A stretch of DNA of 64,000 bases from Bacillus sp. ISL-45 (GCF_018613195.1 NZ_JAGGQQ010000009.1:62001-126000); one strand, 5' to 3'; counted from the stretch's first letter, positions 35,644 to 44,247 are shown. Notes: generated by a model not told the origin, from the sequence alone. Numbers and translations: made by a program.

Positions 35644-37740
35644 TTAATCTTTATCTTCCATTGCTGCCTTCAGCAAGTCTCCAAGGCTGGTGCCGAAGTT
35701 TTCCTGGGATGGCGAGTATTTTTCCTTCAGCTTGCGTTCTTCACGCTTGGATACGCCTTTATTCTTTCTATCCTCTGCCTTTTCAACGACATTGCAGCGG
35801 CGGCACTGGAAGTAGGCGCCTGCCTTGCCGTTGTGGATTTCCATTCGTTTATGGCACTGAGGACAGCGTCTTTGTGAAAGCTTTGGATCCTTATGCTTGC
35901 GGAAGCTGCACTCGGGGCTTGAGCAGACAAGGATGCGTCCTTCCTTTGTCTTGCGTTCCTTCATGAATTCACCGCACTCAGGACATTTCGAGCCTGTCAA
36001 GTTATGGGCGCGGTAGGTTTTATCGCTCGTCTTGATTTCGGATACAAGCAGGGCCGTCTGTTCACGGATCCGTTTCTTGAACGCCTTCGGATCACCTTTT
36101 CCGCGGGCGATTTCTTCAAGTTCCTTTTCCCATTTTGCCGTCAGTTCAGGGGAAGTCAGTTCATCATTCACCAGGTCGATGAGCTGCTTGCCTTTTTTCG
36201 TTGGATACAGGCGGCCGTTCTGTCTTTCCACGACCTCTGACGATATGATACGCTCAATGATCTCCGCACGCGTTGCCGGAGTGCCGAGCCCGAATTTCTC
36301 CATTTTTGCCAGGATATCCGATTCTGACAATCGAAGCGGCGGTTCGGTCATTTTTTTATTCATGCTAATCTGGCCAACTGAGTAGCTCTTGCCTCTTTCA
36401 AGATGGCCCAAAGATTGTGTACCTGCATCATCCTCGTCTTTCCCGAGAACCTTTTTAAAGCCGCTTTCAATGATATTCGTTTCCCGAGCTGACAGTGATT
36501 CCCCTTCGACATCGAAATTAGCATGGATTACTTCATACTGATAAGCCGGGTAAAATAAAGCCAGGAATCGGCGGACGATCAAATCATACAGCTTCCGTTC
36601 ATCCGGTGATAAATCGGCAAGGTGAAGCCGCTCCTCTGTCGGGATGATCGCATGGTGGTCGGTTACTTTTTCATTATTGAATACCCGGCGCGCCTGAACT
36701 TTTCCTTTTTGGGCAAGGGCAGGCTTCGCTTCGTCACGATAGCCGGACATGATTCCCTGCAGGCGGTCCGCCATTGTCGCTTCCATATCGGTCGTTAAAT
36801 AGCGCGAGTCCGTACGCGGATAGGTGACGAGCTTATGCTGTTCATACAATCCCTGCAGGACATTGGATGTTTTCTTTGCCGAAAAGCCAAAACGCTTATT
36901 GGCGTCACGCTGCAGTTCCGTCAGGTCATAAGGAAGCGGCTGAGGTTCTGATTTTTGTTTGCGGTCCAGCGATTGCAGCAAAGCCTTCTTATTGGTTAGC
37001 TTCTTTTGAATTTGTTCTGCTTTTTCCTTTGAAAATATCCGTTTTTCGCCATTATGCTCCCATTCAGCATTCAAAGAGCCGACCTTCGCCTGGAGTGTCC
37101 AGTATTCCTTAGGCACGAACTTATTGATTTCATCCTCGCGCTCCAGAACCATGGCGAGTGTTGGTGTCTGGACACGGCCAGCAGATAAAGGGTCCTTGAA
37201 TTTCGTTGTCAATGCCCTTGAAACATTCAAACCAATCAGCCAGTCAGCCTCTGCACGGCAGACAGCAGATTCATACAAATTCTCATACTGCTTGCCAGGC
37301 TTGAGGTTTTTAAAACCGTCCTTGATGGCGCGGTCCGTCTGTGAGGAAATCCACAATCGCTTGATTGGTTTCTTCCAGTTGATGCGCTGGAGAATCCACC
37401 TGGCGACCAGCTCACCCTCACGCCCGGCGTCGGTGGCGATAATGAATTCACCGACATCCTTGCGTTCAGCAAGGTGTTCAATGGCTTTGTATTGATGGCT
37501 CGTCTGCTTGATCACCTTCAATCCCATTTTATCCGGGATGATCGGCAGCTCCTCAAGCTTCCAAACCTTATATTTTGGGTCGTAATTCTCAGGCATTTTC
37601 AATTCAATCAAATGGCCGAGCGCCCAGGTGACGATATATTGATTTCCTTCGAAATAGCTTTTATGACTTTTATTGCAGCCAAGTACACGCGCGAGTTCAC
37701 GGGCAACACTTGGTTTTTCTGCAAGTACTAATGATTTCAT
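35644..37740 (-). CDS. topB: DNA topoisomerase III (type IA)
   Basis: 698 residues from ATG 37740 (AAAGGAG upstream). N-terminal TOPRIM (MKSLVLAEKPSVARELARVLG, TDAGREGELVARW near 104-115). Gate domains carry PLSAGRVQTPTLAMVLERE (184-202) and the catalytic Tyr307 in TYPRTDSRYL. The C-terminus has two Cys4 zinc ribbons (CPECGEFM...CSSPEC and CPQCHKRM...CRRC). It relaxes and decatenates DNA through single-strand passage. Single-gene unit. Confidence 0.95.
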   Translation of the reverse strand: MKSLVLAEKPSVARELARVLGCNKSHKSYFEGNQYIVTWALGHLIELKMPENYDPKYKVWKLEELPIIPDKMGLKVIKQTSHQYKAIEHLAERKDVGEFIIATDAGREGELVARWILQRINWKKPIKRLWISSQTDRAIKDGFKNLKPGKQYENLYESAVCRAEADWLIGLNVSRALTTKFKDPLSAGRVQTPTLAMVLEREDEINKFVPKEYWTLQAKVGSLNAEWEHNGEKRIFSKEKAEQIQKKLTNKKALLQSLDRKQKSEPQPLPYDLTELQRDANKRFGFSAKKTSNVLQGLYEQHKLVTYPRTDSRYLTTDMEATMADRLQGIMSGYRDEAKPALAQKGKVQARRVFNNEKVTDHHAIIPTEERLHLADLSPDERKLYDLIVRRFLALFYPAYQYEVIHANFDVEGESLSARETNIIESGFKKVLGKDEDDAGTQSLGHLERGKSYSVGQISMNKKMTEPPLRLSESDILAKMEKFGLGTPATRAEIIERIISSEVVERQNGRLYPTKKGKQLIDLVNDELTSPELTAKWEKELEEIARGKGDPKAFKKRIREQTALLVSEIKTSDKTYRAHNLTGSKCPECGEFMKERKTKEGRILVCSSPECSFRKHKDPKLSQRRCPQCHKRMEIHNGKAGAYFQCRRCNVVEKAEDRKNKGVSKREERKLKEKYSPSQENFGTSLGDLLKAAMEDKD

Positions 37741-37813
37741 GATTGCTCCTTTCAAAACACAACAATTTTACGTATGCTTTACTTAGTATAAATGAAATAG
37801 GAGATTTTTTGTA

Positions 37814-38731
37814 ATGGGGGAGACCATGAGCGACTATATTAAAGAAATCCGCGCACTTATTGGCAGCAGGCCTCTCATTCTGGTCGGTTCCGCTGTGTTT
37901 GTTTTCACTAGGGAATATGAAGTATTGCTGCAGCTAAGGACTGATACAGGCAGGTGGGGAATTCCGGGAGGGGCGATGGAACCTGGAGAAAGCTTTCAGG
38001 AAACGGCACGCAGGGAATTACTCGAGGAAACAGGTCTGCATTTAAAAAGGCTGAAATTTTTAGAAATGGTTGCCGGGGAAGAATACTATTTCCGATATCC
38101 TAATGGCGATGAGATATATAATGCGATCGCTTTGTATGCCTGCGAGTATTGGGAAGGCGAGCTGAAGATGAATGATGGGGAGAGCAAGGACCTGCGCTTT
38201 TTCCCGTTAAACAGCCTGCCTTCGTTAACAGAAAGGCAAAAGCTGATTATAAACAAAATAAAAGACAGCGGATTCTTGCCTGAATTCAGGCATATCAATC
38301 TTAATGTTATTATGGAGTGTGCCGAGGTGCTGGAGCTGCAGAGAAAATCATACAAAATAGAAGCAGATCTAATCGGCACAGATGAAATCCCGCCGTTAAA
38401 GGAAACATTCGAGCAGCTTCAGGATTGTGGAGAAACCTTCATTGGCTATTATATGGAAGGCAGGCTTGCTGGGGCGCTCTCTTTTAAGAAAGAAGGGAAA
38501 GTTATCGATATCCATCGGATGATGGTTCACCCTGACTTTTTCCGCAGAGGTATTGCCAAAAAGCTGATTTTTCAATTAGAACAGATTGGATACTCAGAGA
38601 TGCTCGTTTCAACAGGTGCAGACAACAAGCCGGCAACAAAGCTTTATGAAAAACTAGGCTTCAAGCGGCAGAATGACTCAGTTGTAGGCAACGGACTTGT
38701 ACTTGCCCATTTTAAAAAACGACAGGGTTAA
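37814..38731 (+). CDS. Nudix hydrolase - GNAT acetyltransferase fusion
   Basis: 305 residues. Residues 15-150 form a Nudix domain with the complete box GGAMEPGESFQETARRELLEETGL (about 51-74). Residues about 165-300 form a GNAT domain with the acetyl-CoA loop MMVHPDFFRRGIAKKL and NKPATKLYEKLGF. Both activities are expected to be intact. AGGAG lies 10 bases before ATG 37814; ATG 37826 is a less likely alternative. Substrates unknown; fusion suggests modification or clean-up of a nucleotide-linked metabolite. Confidence 0.85.
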   Translation: MGETMSDYIKEIRALIGSRPLILVGSAVFVFTREYEVLLQLRTDTGRWGIPGGAMEPGESFQETARRELLEETGLHLKRLKFLEMVAGEEYYFRYPNGDEIYNAIALYACEYWEGELKMNDGESKDLRFFPLNSLPSLTERQKLIINKIKDSGFLPEFRHINLNVIMECAEVLELQRKSYKIEADLIGTDEIPPLKETFEQLQDCGETFIGYYMEGRLAGALSFKKEGKVIDIHRMMVHPDFFRRGIAKKLIFQLEQIGYSEMLVSTGADNKPATKLYEKLGFKRQNDSVVGNGLVLAHFKKRQG

Positions 38732-38746
38732 TTCAAAGCAAGAAGA

Positions 38747-38774
38747 AGGGCCTGGCACTCTGCCTGGCCCTTAA
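38747..38774. terminator. Bidirectional terminator
   Basis: AAGGGCC-T-GGCA / TGCC-T-GGCCCTT, between convergent genes. Confidence 0.8.
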
Positions 38775-38778
38775 CCTT

Positions 38779-39036
38779 TTATTCTTTAATATAAACCGCA
38801 GTACCTGTAGCGATGCACATCATCATGCCTTCCCGCAATGTTTCAAAATCGAGGTCGACACCAATTATGGCATTTGCACCCAGGCGGCGGGCTTTATCTT
38901 CCATTTCTCGAATCGCAATTTCGCGGCCCTCGGCAAGCTTGTTCTCATAGGCCGAACTTCTGCCGCCAATCACATCGGTAACACTTGCAAGGAAGTCTCG
39001 CACGACATTGGCTCCCATAATTGCTTCCCCTGACAT
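38779..39036 (-). pseudogene. UPF0145 (YbjQ-like) gene cut at its 5' end by prophage insertion
   Basis: The visible 85 codons match the family from GEAIMGANVVRDFLASVTDVIGGRSSAYE to the C-terminal GTAVYIK. The first 20 or so residues of the family (normally an I-x-T-T-T-P strand and G-x-x-V-x-G) are missing. The upstream sequence is instead the recombinase terminator. ATG 39036 has no ribosome site. A GTG-less remnant could restart at the internal ATG of MGANVV, with AGGGGA seven bases before it. The missing 5' part should lie beyond the right end of the prophage. Confidence 0.75.
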
Positions 39037-39041
39037 AATAA

Positions 39042-39072
39042 AAAGCAGGTGTACATAACGTACGCCTGCTTA
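39042..39072 (-). terminator. Terminator of the recombinase gene at the attachment boundary
   Basis: AAGCAGGCGTAC / GTACACCTGCTTTTTATT on the minus strand, overlapping the recombinase stop and abutting the cut UPF0145 gene. Confidence 0.85.
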
Positions 39073-40515
39073 TTTTGCGCTTTCAATCCAGAATGGTTTA
39101 GGGTTCCCTGGACTGGTCTTTGCGTTCTCATCAGAATCAATGACAATATCCTCAAAAATCTCCCGTAGGAGAATTTTGCGTTCTTCATCTGTAGACATGT
39201 CCCAGAGACGGGGAAAGTTCTCTATAAGTTGTTCCAATTCTTCAAATGAATATGCAACTGGGGAAGGGGAGTCTTTTGTGATTCTGTCCTTCAGTTCTTT
39301 TTCTTTTTGTCGGAGTAGCTGAGTTTTCGAATTGAGCTCCTCGATGTCGATTAAGTCATTGATAAACATCATTTTATATTTTTCCATTGTTCGCTGAATA
39401 GTAGCTAACTCTATATCAACTTCGTCCTTTGATTGAGCTTCTGACTTCTGAATAATATTATCAGGTTGAATCCAGGCATAAACCAACTTAGAAAAAGATT
39501 TCATTAACTCATCTGTCATTCTGTCTTCCTGGATGCTGGGCATACTGCAGGAGCGTCCCTTTGTCTTATTGCTGCATCGATAGAATTTAACAGTTCTTTT
39601 GGGATTCTTATAATGGTAAGAGGTACCCTGCATCGGAGCGCCACATTTTCCACACTTGAGGATAGAAGTGAAGTAATAGCCCCCAGTCATTCCTCGACCT
39701 TTGGATTCCTTTCTTTGATCCAAAAGTGCCTGCAAATCCCAAAATTCATCCTCGTCGATGATTTTCTCAATATCAGCATCGAACAGCTGCTGTTCTGAAA
39801 GAGGGAGGCGAAGCTGATGTCTTTCGTTGTTGAATCTGAATTTACCGATATATACGGGATTTTTAGCAATGTATTGGACAGTGTATCCAGCCCACTCAGC
39901 TCCCTTGCGAGTGCGTGAAGTTTGATTCAGAATCCTGGCTATCCGGTCCATTCCCATGGTCCTGGCCATCTTGAAAATTCTCTGTACAATCTTCTTTTCT
40001 TCTAGTACTACTTGAAACTTTCCGTTTTTCTGTATGTATCCATAGGGAGCAGTACCTCCCAGCCATTCTCCAAGGTTCGCCTTTTTGAGCATCCCCATTT
40101 TTACTCGCTCGCCTAAATTTTCCCTTTCCCACTGAGCAAGAGCAGCAACCAAGGTGATAAACAGCCTGCCTGTTGCGGTTGTCGTATCATAAATCTCTGT
40201 AGCGGATTTGAATTTTACTTCATGCTCATCAAATTCAGCCAAGAGCCTGTAGAGATCGAGCACTGACCTGGTTAAGCGATCAAGACGATATACCAGGACA
40301 ACATCAAACATACCGGATTTTAAATCGCCTAGTAATCTCTGAAGTTTTGGCCTCTGCAGGTCCTTGGCAGAGAATCCTTCATCCTTATACATTTTAACTA
40401 CTTCCCAGTCCTGGGAAGTGCAGTAGGCAAGAAGGCGTTCTTCCTGCGCGGCAATAGAGTAACCGTGTTTTGCCTGTTCATCGGTACTAACACGGACATA
40501 AATGGCAACTCTCAA
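39070..40515 (-). CDS. Large serine recombinase (phage integrase)
   Basis: 481 residues from TTG 40515 (AGGAGGG upstream). Resolvase-type catalytic domain with Ser10 in YVRVSTDEQ and RLDRLTRS near 78. A recombinase domain (about 160-260) follows, then a zinc ribbon (CGKCGAPM...YRCSNKTKGRSC, about 290-325), a coiled coil (about 360-405) and a C-terminal tail. It integrates the phage at attP x attB and needs a directionality factor for excision, which I cannot identify. Likely in one transcript with the two genes upstream. Confidence 0.95.
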   Translation of the reverse strand: MRVAIYVRVSTDEQAKHGYSIAAQEERLLAYCTSQDWEVVKMYKDEGFSAKDLQRPKLQRLLGDLKSGMFDVVLVYRLDRLTRSVLDLYRLLAEFDEHEVKFKSATEIYDTTTATGRLFITLVAALAQWERENLGERVKMGMLKKANLGEWLGGTAPYGYIQKNGKFQVVLEEKKIVQRIFKMARTMGMDRIARILNQTSRTRKGAEWAGYTVQYIAKNPVYIGKFRFNNERHQLRLPLSEQQLFDADIEKIIDEDEFWDLQALLDQRKESKGRGMTGGYYFTSILKCGKCGAPMQGTSYHYKNPKRTVKFYRCSNKTKGRSCSMPSIQEDRMTDELMKSFSKLVYAWIQPDNIIQKSEAQSKDEVDIELATIQRTMEKYKMMFINDLIDIEELNSKTQLLRQKEKELKDRITKDSPSPVAYSFEELEQLIENFPRLWDMSTDEERKILLREIFEDIVIDSDENAKTSPGNPKPFWIESAK

Positions 40516-40526
40516 GATTTTCCCTC

Positions 40527-40720
40527 CTAGTGTTTAATTGAGGATTTATTTGCAGGGTTAAATTCAGGCGGATCCTCATAACCTTCTACCACGGCAATAA
40601 GCTCTCCATTAATCTCTTGTATACTTTCAATGATAGGTATTTTTACAACATTTCCTTTCTTGTCTTTTCAGCATCAATTGCTTCCTGGAGGGGCATCTGT
40701 ATAAAATTTTCCTTATTCAT
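40527..40720 (-). pseudogene. Small phage gene broken by a one-base frameshift
   Basis: The ATG overlaps the ImmA stop (ATGA). Frame 1 reads MNKENFIQMPLQEAIDAEKT and stops after 25 codons. Continuing in another frame, an open stretch reads KGNVVKIPIIESIQEINGEL... to a TAG at 40527, just before the recombinase ribosome site. One extra A in the four-A run at 40665-40668 would restore a single 64-residue protein. It could be a real mutation, a sequencing error or, less likely, programmed frameshifting. Family unknown. Confidence 0.65.
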
Positions 40721-41202
40721 TTCTTTACATCTCCAATCTGATTAAAAGCATTTATCTTACTCCAAAATAAATTTAAGCGTTGCTCTGCAAATTCCAAGGT
40801 CACAAAAAATGTATTAGCAATAAAGTAGATTGCTTGTTTTTTATTCTCTGGGATTTGTAGACTCAGCAGCATAAAAGTCGGAACACAGAAATGGTAAGCA
40901 AATAGATTCGCCTGATATTCCTGAAGCTCAACAAATGGCTTCGGCATGGCCAGCTGGTTACCTGCGTGTCGCTCCAAATGGCACACCTCATGAGCAAATT
41001 CCTGCCATTGCTCTTGGGGTGACAATCGCACGTCTATGATGACTGAATCGTTATAGAAACGACTAGAAATATCCCTGTAAATGACTGAATAGCCAAGTCG
41101 ATTTGCTACGGTGTGCAAATCCAATTGGTGAGGTTGATAGATGTCGATTCTTACATAAAAACTCTCAATCCAATCCTCTAATAAAGATGTATTATACTTC
41201 AT
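40717..41202 (-). CDS. ImmA/IrrE-family metallopeptidase
   Basis: 161 residues, GGAGGG before ATG. Zinc motif HEVCH at 71-75 followed by LERH; FNDSVIIDVRLSP and EYQANLFAYHFCVP fit the ImmA/IrrE fold. ImmA of ICEBs1 cleaves the ImmR repressor on induction. Here the CI-like gene is 3 kb away, separated by cargo genes, so its target is inferred. A LexA-type box lies 17 bases upstream of its start. Confidence 0.88.
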   Translation of the reverse strand: MKYNTSLLEDWIESFYVRIDIYQPHQLDLHTVANRLGYSVIYRDISSRFYNDSVIIDVRLSPQEQWQEFAHEVCHLERHAGNQLAMPKPFVELQEYQANLFAYHFCVPTFMLLSLQIPENKKQAIYFIANTFFVTLEFAEQRLNLFWSKINAFNQIGDVKK

Positions 41203-41214
41203 TTAACCCTCCGG

Positions 41215-41245
41215 TTGGGAACGTATGTTCTGTTTATGTTATAAT
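41215..41245. promoter_or_regulatory. LexA (SOS) box in a divergent promoter region
   Basis: GAAC GTAT GTTC at 41219-41230 fits the Bacillus LexA consensus CGAACRNRYGTTYC at all core positions. It lies 17 bases before the ImmA start. On the other strand it falls in the spacer between TTGGGA and TATAAT (41240-41245) of a possible promoter toward the sce7726-like gene. Confidence 0.7.
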
Positions 41246-41356
41246 AAAAATGCCTAGAATTCCAGACAGTTTTTTTAGCGAATTTTAATTATCTATTCTA
41301 AATAGGAAAGCCTAATGGTAATATTTAAATGAACAAAAAATTGGAGTGAAACAAAT

Positions 41357-41929
41357 ATGCTAACTGATTTTGATATCAGAGCAAAATTAATTGAAAAAAT
41401 CCATAAAGAAAATCAAGGTAAACACTATCGTGTTATTGAAGAACTTGGAATCTGTGATGGTTTAGCCAGAGCAGATATCGCAGTTGCTAATGGGGTATTA
41501 CTTGGTTATGAAATAAAGAGTGATCACGACAGCCTGGAGCGTTTACCGAATCAGGTAATATGCTATGACAAGACATTTGATAAAAACACCATTATTGTAG
41601 GTGAAAAATTCGCTGATAAGATTCATGAATTTGTTCCAGACTACTGGGGGATTGAAGTTGCTTACATCAATCGTTTCAACCACGTCTCTCTTAAACGAAT
41701 AAGAGCGAGTCGCAGAAACCAACACATTGTTGCCACCAACCTTTTAGACCTACTTTGGACCCCTGAAATAAAATCGTTTTTAAAACAAAATAAAGTTAGG
41801 GGTTATTCTAATAAAGACAAAGCAGGTCTCAAAGAACTGGCAACTTCATTTATCCCAATAAAAGATTTAAAAGAATTTACTCGAGAAACACTAAAAACTA
41901 GGACTGGGTGGAGAGAAGATCTACTATAA
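41357..41929 (+). CDS. sce7726-family protein, PD-(D/E)XK-like nuclease fold
   Basis: 190 residues, GGAG before ATG. D40 in ARADIAV, E52 and K54 in GYEIKS, followed by ERLxxQxxxY, give the D-x(11)-ExK core of PD-(D/E)XK nucleases and the pattern of the sce7726 family. It sits in the lysogeny arm facing the Beta-family gene and overlapping it tail to tail by 32 bases. Genes in this place usually serve the host-phage contest; a defence role is inference. Confidence 0.7.
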   Translation: MLTDFDIRAKLIEKIHKENQGKHYRVIEELGICDGLARADIAVANGVLLGYEIKSDHDSLERLPNQVICYDKTFDKNTIIVGEKFADKIHEFVPDYWGIEVAYINRFNHVSLKRIRASRRNQHIVATNLLDLLWTPEIKSFLKQNKVRGYSNKDKAGLKELATSFIPIKDLKEFTRETLKTRTGWREDLL

Positions 41930-42896
41930 ACGTAATATGGTGATTAGTTCCAATTGAACGCCATGTTGTTAGGTTACCTGATTTGGTAGACTCTCCGCTT
42001 GCTTTTTCGTTTATTTCATTATCTCCCCATGAAAAGTCTTTACCGAAGTAGTATGGTGACTCGACAATTTTTTGACAACCAACTTGTACCTTATCAATCT
42101 TGAGTCCACCTTTTTTATTTGTATCCCCTTTGTAAACCACATAATGGTCCCCAGTTGAGTAACGGATATTGAAAGATGGCTGTATACCCACTATAAATTC
42201 AAAGAAACTCCAGTGGTTAACTGCGTAGTCTGCATATACAAGTGGAACGTTCAATTTATTTAAATGCGACTTAATTTTTTCATATATCTTTGACTCCACT
42301 CTAGGAAATGTTGTTAAGTCGTAACGCTCTACATCCATGGTATTGGGAAATGAATTACTTGCAAATATGACTCTTCTAAAACTTTCAATACCTTCAATTG
42401 CGTCAAGGGCACCTTTAATTAGGAATGTTGCTTCATTTATCTTTGAAGGATCTATAAATTGAGCATCAATTATGATATCCGTCTGAGATAAGTTAAGCTC
42501 AGAAATTCGTTCAGTGAACATTGTATCAAACATGTCGTCCAATATTTCCTCAAGAAAAAGCCTTAAAGCAACACCATTTAGTGAATCCTTTTGCAAAGTA
42601 GTCACTAGTTCATCGCTATCTGCTAACTTAATCACTGGTATAGCATGATCCTTGTTGCACTTTCCCAACAACCCCAAATAATCATCATCTGAAGTTTCTT
42701 CCCATAACTCAGGAGATACATCCAAGAAGAATGGGCGGTCTCTCCAAAAATCTTCAACTCCACAGAATGATCCCTTTGCCATTACATCTGGCGTGACTTC
42801 TAAGAGCGGGACTACTTTGTCTTTAACACTTGCATTTAAGGTGAAGAGTGCATCTTTCTCGCCTTGTTTACATTTTAAAATTGGAACATATAACAT
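41898..42896 (-). CDS. Beta-family protein (phage T4 beta-protein-like domain)
   Basis: 332 residues. It starts MLYVPILKCKQGEKDALFTL and continues VVPLLEVTPD, the opening of the Beta protein family, followed by alternating beta/alpha segments (ISELNLSQTDIIIDAQFID, FRRVIFASNSFP) consistent with a barrel. Proteins of this kind (sce7725 group) are found beside sce7726-family nucleases, which matches the neighbour here. Function unknown; likely cargo expressed in the lysogen. No clear terminator; its 3' end is shared antisense with its neighbour. Confidence 0.7.
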   Translation of the reverse strand: MLYVPILKCKQGEKDALFTLNASVKDKVVPLLEVTPDVMAKGSFCGVEDFWRDRPFFLDVSPELWEETSDDDYLGLLGKCNKDHAIPVIKLADSDELVTTLQKDSLNGVALRLFLEEILDDMFDTMFTERISELNLSQTDIIIDAQFIDPSKINEATFLIKGALDAIEGIESFRRVIFASNSFPNTMDVERYDLTTFPRVESKIYEKIKSHLNKLNVPLVYADYAVNHWSFFEFIVGIQPSFNIRYSTGDHYVVYKGDTNKKGGLKIDKVQVGCQKIVESPYYFGKDFSWGDNEINEKASGESTKSGNLTTWRSIGTNHHITFIVDLLSTQS

Positions 42897-43070
42897 ATTA
42901 AAACCCCCATAAATATAGTTTTATATATTAACAGGTTAGGTAATAAAGTTATTCTTGATGTAAGTCCTAATTATCCTGGAAAGCGTTAGGTAATTCCAAT
43001 TAGTTACCATCAAATATATGTTCGATTAAATGTTTAAAAGAAAAGCCCAAGGACGGGCTTGTCACTTTTA

Positions 43071-43763
43071 TTATTTTAAATTTGCGATTGCATAATCTGC
43101 TTCTTCTTGCGTGAATTTTTCACCAGCTTCAGAAGTCAGCTGATCTCTTATCGCTTCAGGCGACATACTCATTGTTTCCTGATAACTTCTTGCTTTTGCT
43201 AAAGCGTTTTTCTTAAAATCTGCTTTGATGTTGTCAATCGCGTACTGTGCCTCTTCTTTGGTGAATTTCTCGCCGGCCTCAGAGATAAGTTGGTCATATA
43301 TTCCTTGTTTTGACATTTGCATGTCATCTGAATAGGACTCAGCTTTTTTTAACGCGTTCTTCTTCCAATCATATTCTAGTTTACTCATTGCATACTCGGC
43401 AGCTTCTGCTGAAAATTTTTCACCATATTCAGAGGTTAATTGCTCAGAAATGGCTAATTTGGACATGTGCATAGTCTTTGCGTACGATTCAGCTTTTTTC
43501 AAAGCGGACTTGTGTTCGCTAGGAACATTATCCTCAGGCTTTGTTTCTTCTTTCTTAGTATCTTCTTTTTTTGTTTCCTCTTTATTTTCTTCTGGTTCAG
43601 CAGAAGCTGTTTCTGATTTTGTTTCTTCTGTGCTGGCCTTCGTTGCTGCTGGTTCAGCTGAATCTTCTTCTCCTCCGGTAGCCATCCCACCGATAATGAG
43701 AATTGCAATAACCCATACCCACCACTTTTTGTAGAATGGTTTTTTTACTTTTTCTTTTGCCAT
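43071..43763 (-). CDS. Ltp-type superinfection exclusion protein with three 50-residue repeats
   Basis: 230 residues, AGGGGAAG before ATG. A basic N-terminus and one membrane helix (14-29) are followed by a charged low-complexity linker (30-80). Three exact-length repeats (82-131, 132-181, 182-230) have the form ALKKAESYxxxMxMSKxxIxxQLxSExGEKFxxExAxYAxxxL, the host cell surface-exposed lipoprotein domain. In Streptococcus phage TP-J34, Ltp with two such repeats blocks DNA injection by related phages. Here there is no lipobox cysteine; a membrane helix replaces the lipid anchor. Confidence 0.85.
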   Translation of the reverse strand: MAKEKVKKPFYKKWWVWVIAILIIGGMATGGEEDSAEPAATKASTEETKSETASAEPEENKEETKKEDTKKEETKPEDNVPSEHKSALKKAESYAKTMHMSKLAISEQLTSEYGEKFSAEAAEYAMSKLEYDWKKNALKKAESYSDDMQMSKQGIYDQLISEAGEKFTKEEAQYAIDNIKADFKKNALAKARSYQETMSMSPEAIRDQLTSEAGEKFTQEEADYAIANLK

Positions 43764-43854
43764 TTTGACTTCCCCTTTTTTGTATTGTATTAATAGATAT
43801 TTTTCTAAGGACTTTTTACTTAATATCTATTGCCTTAGTAATCCTAGAGTCTAA

Positions 43855-44163
43855 TTAACTCAAAGTTTGTACCCTTTGATTCGATTTATAAGCTTCCACC
43901 ATAATTAGAACAGCCGATATGATGTGCATGATCATTCCAACGAAAGGAATCCAAGCCAGTAACGAGGTTATGAGTCCTAAGATGTTCCCAGCTTTTGCTT
44001 GTCCTTCCCGTGCTGCAAATACAATCGTTACAATATGTAGGATTGCCATGATCATTAATGGGGTCCAGGCCATTGATATAACAATCGCGCCCCCGAGTAC
44101 TGGAATACCAAGCAAGGCTTCCAAACCACCTGATACCCACTTTAAAATTGTTGATACTTTCAT
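43855..44163 (-). CDS. Small phage membrane protein, 102 residues
   Basis: GGGAGAGG before ATG. Three hydrophobic segments (about 15-33, 35-50, 62-90) with short polar ends (KSNQRVQTLS). It lies between the Ltp-type gene and the repressor and is probably co-transcribed with them in the lysogen. Could be part of surface exclusion. The family is not certain. Confidence 0.65.
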   Translation of the reverse strand: MKVSTILKWVSGGLEALLGIPVLGGAIVISMAWTPLMIMAILHIVTIVFAAREGQAKAGNILGLITSLLAWIPFVGMIMHIISAVLIMVEAYKSNQRVQTLS

Positions 44164-44247
44164 GTAAACCTCTCCCTAAAATGTAGTTTATATGTAATTC
44201 AGGGTAAATAACCCAGTGTTACCGAAAAAGAAAACACGCAGTGCGTG

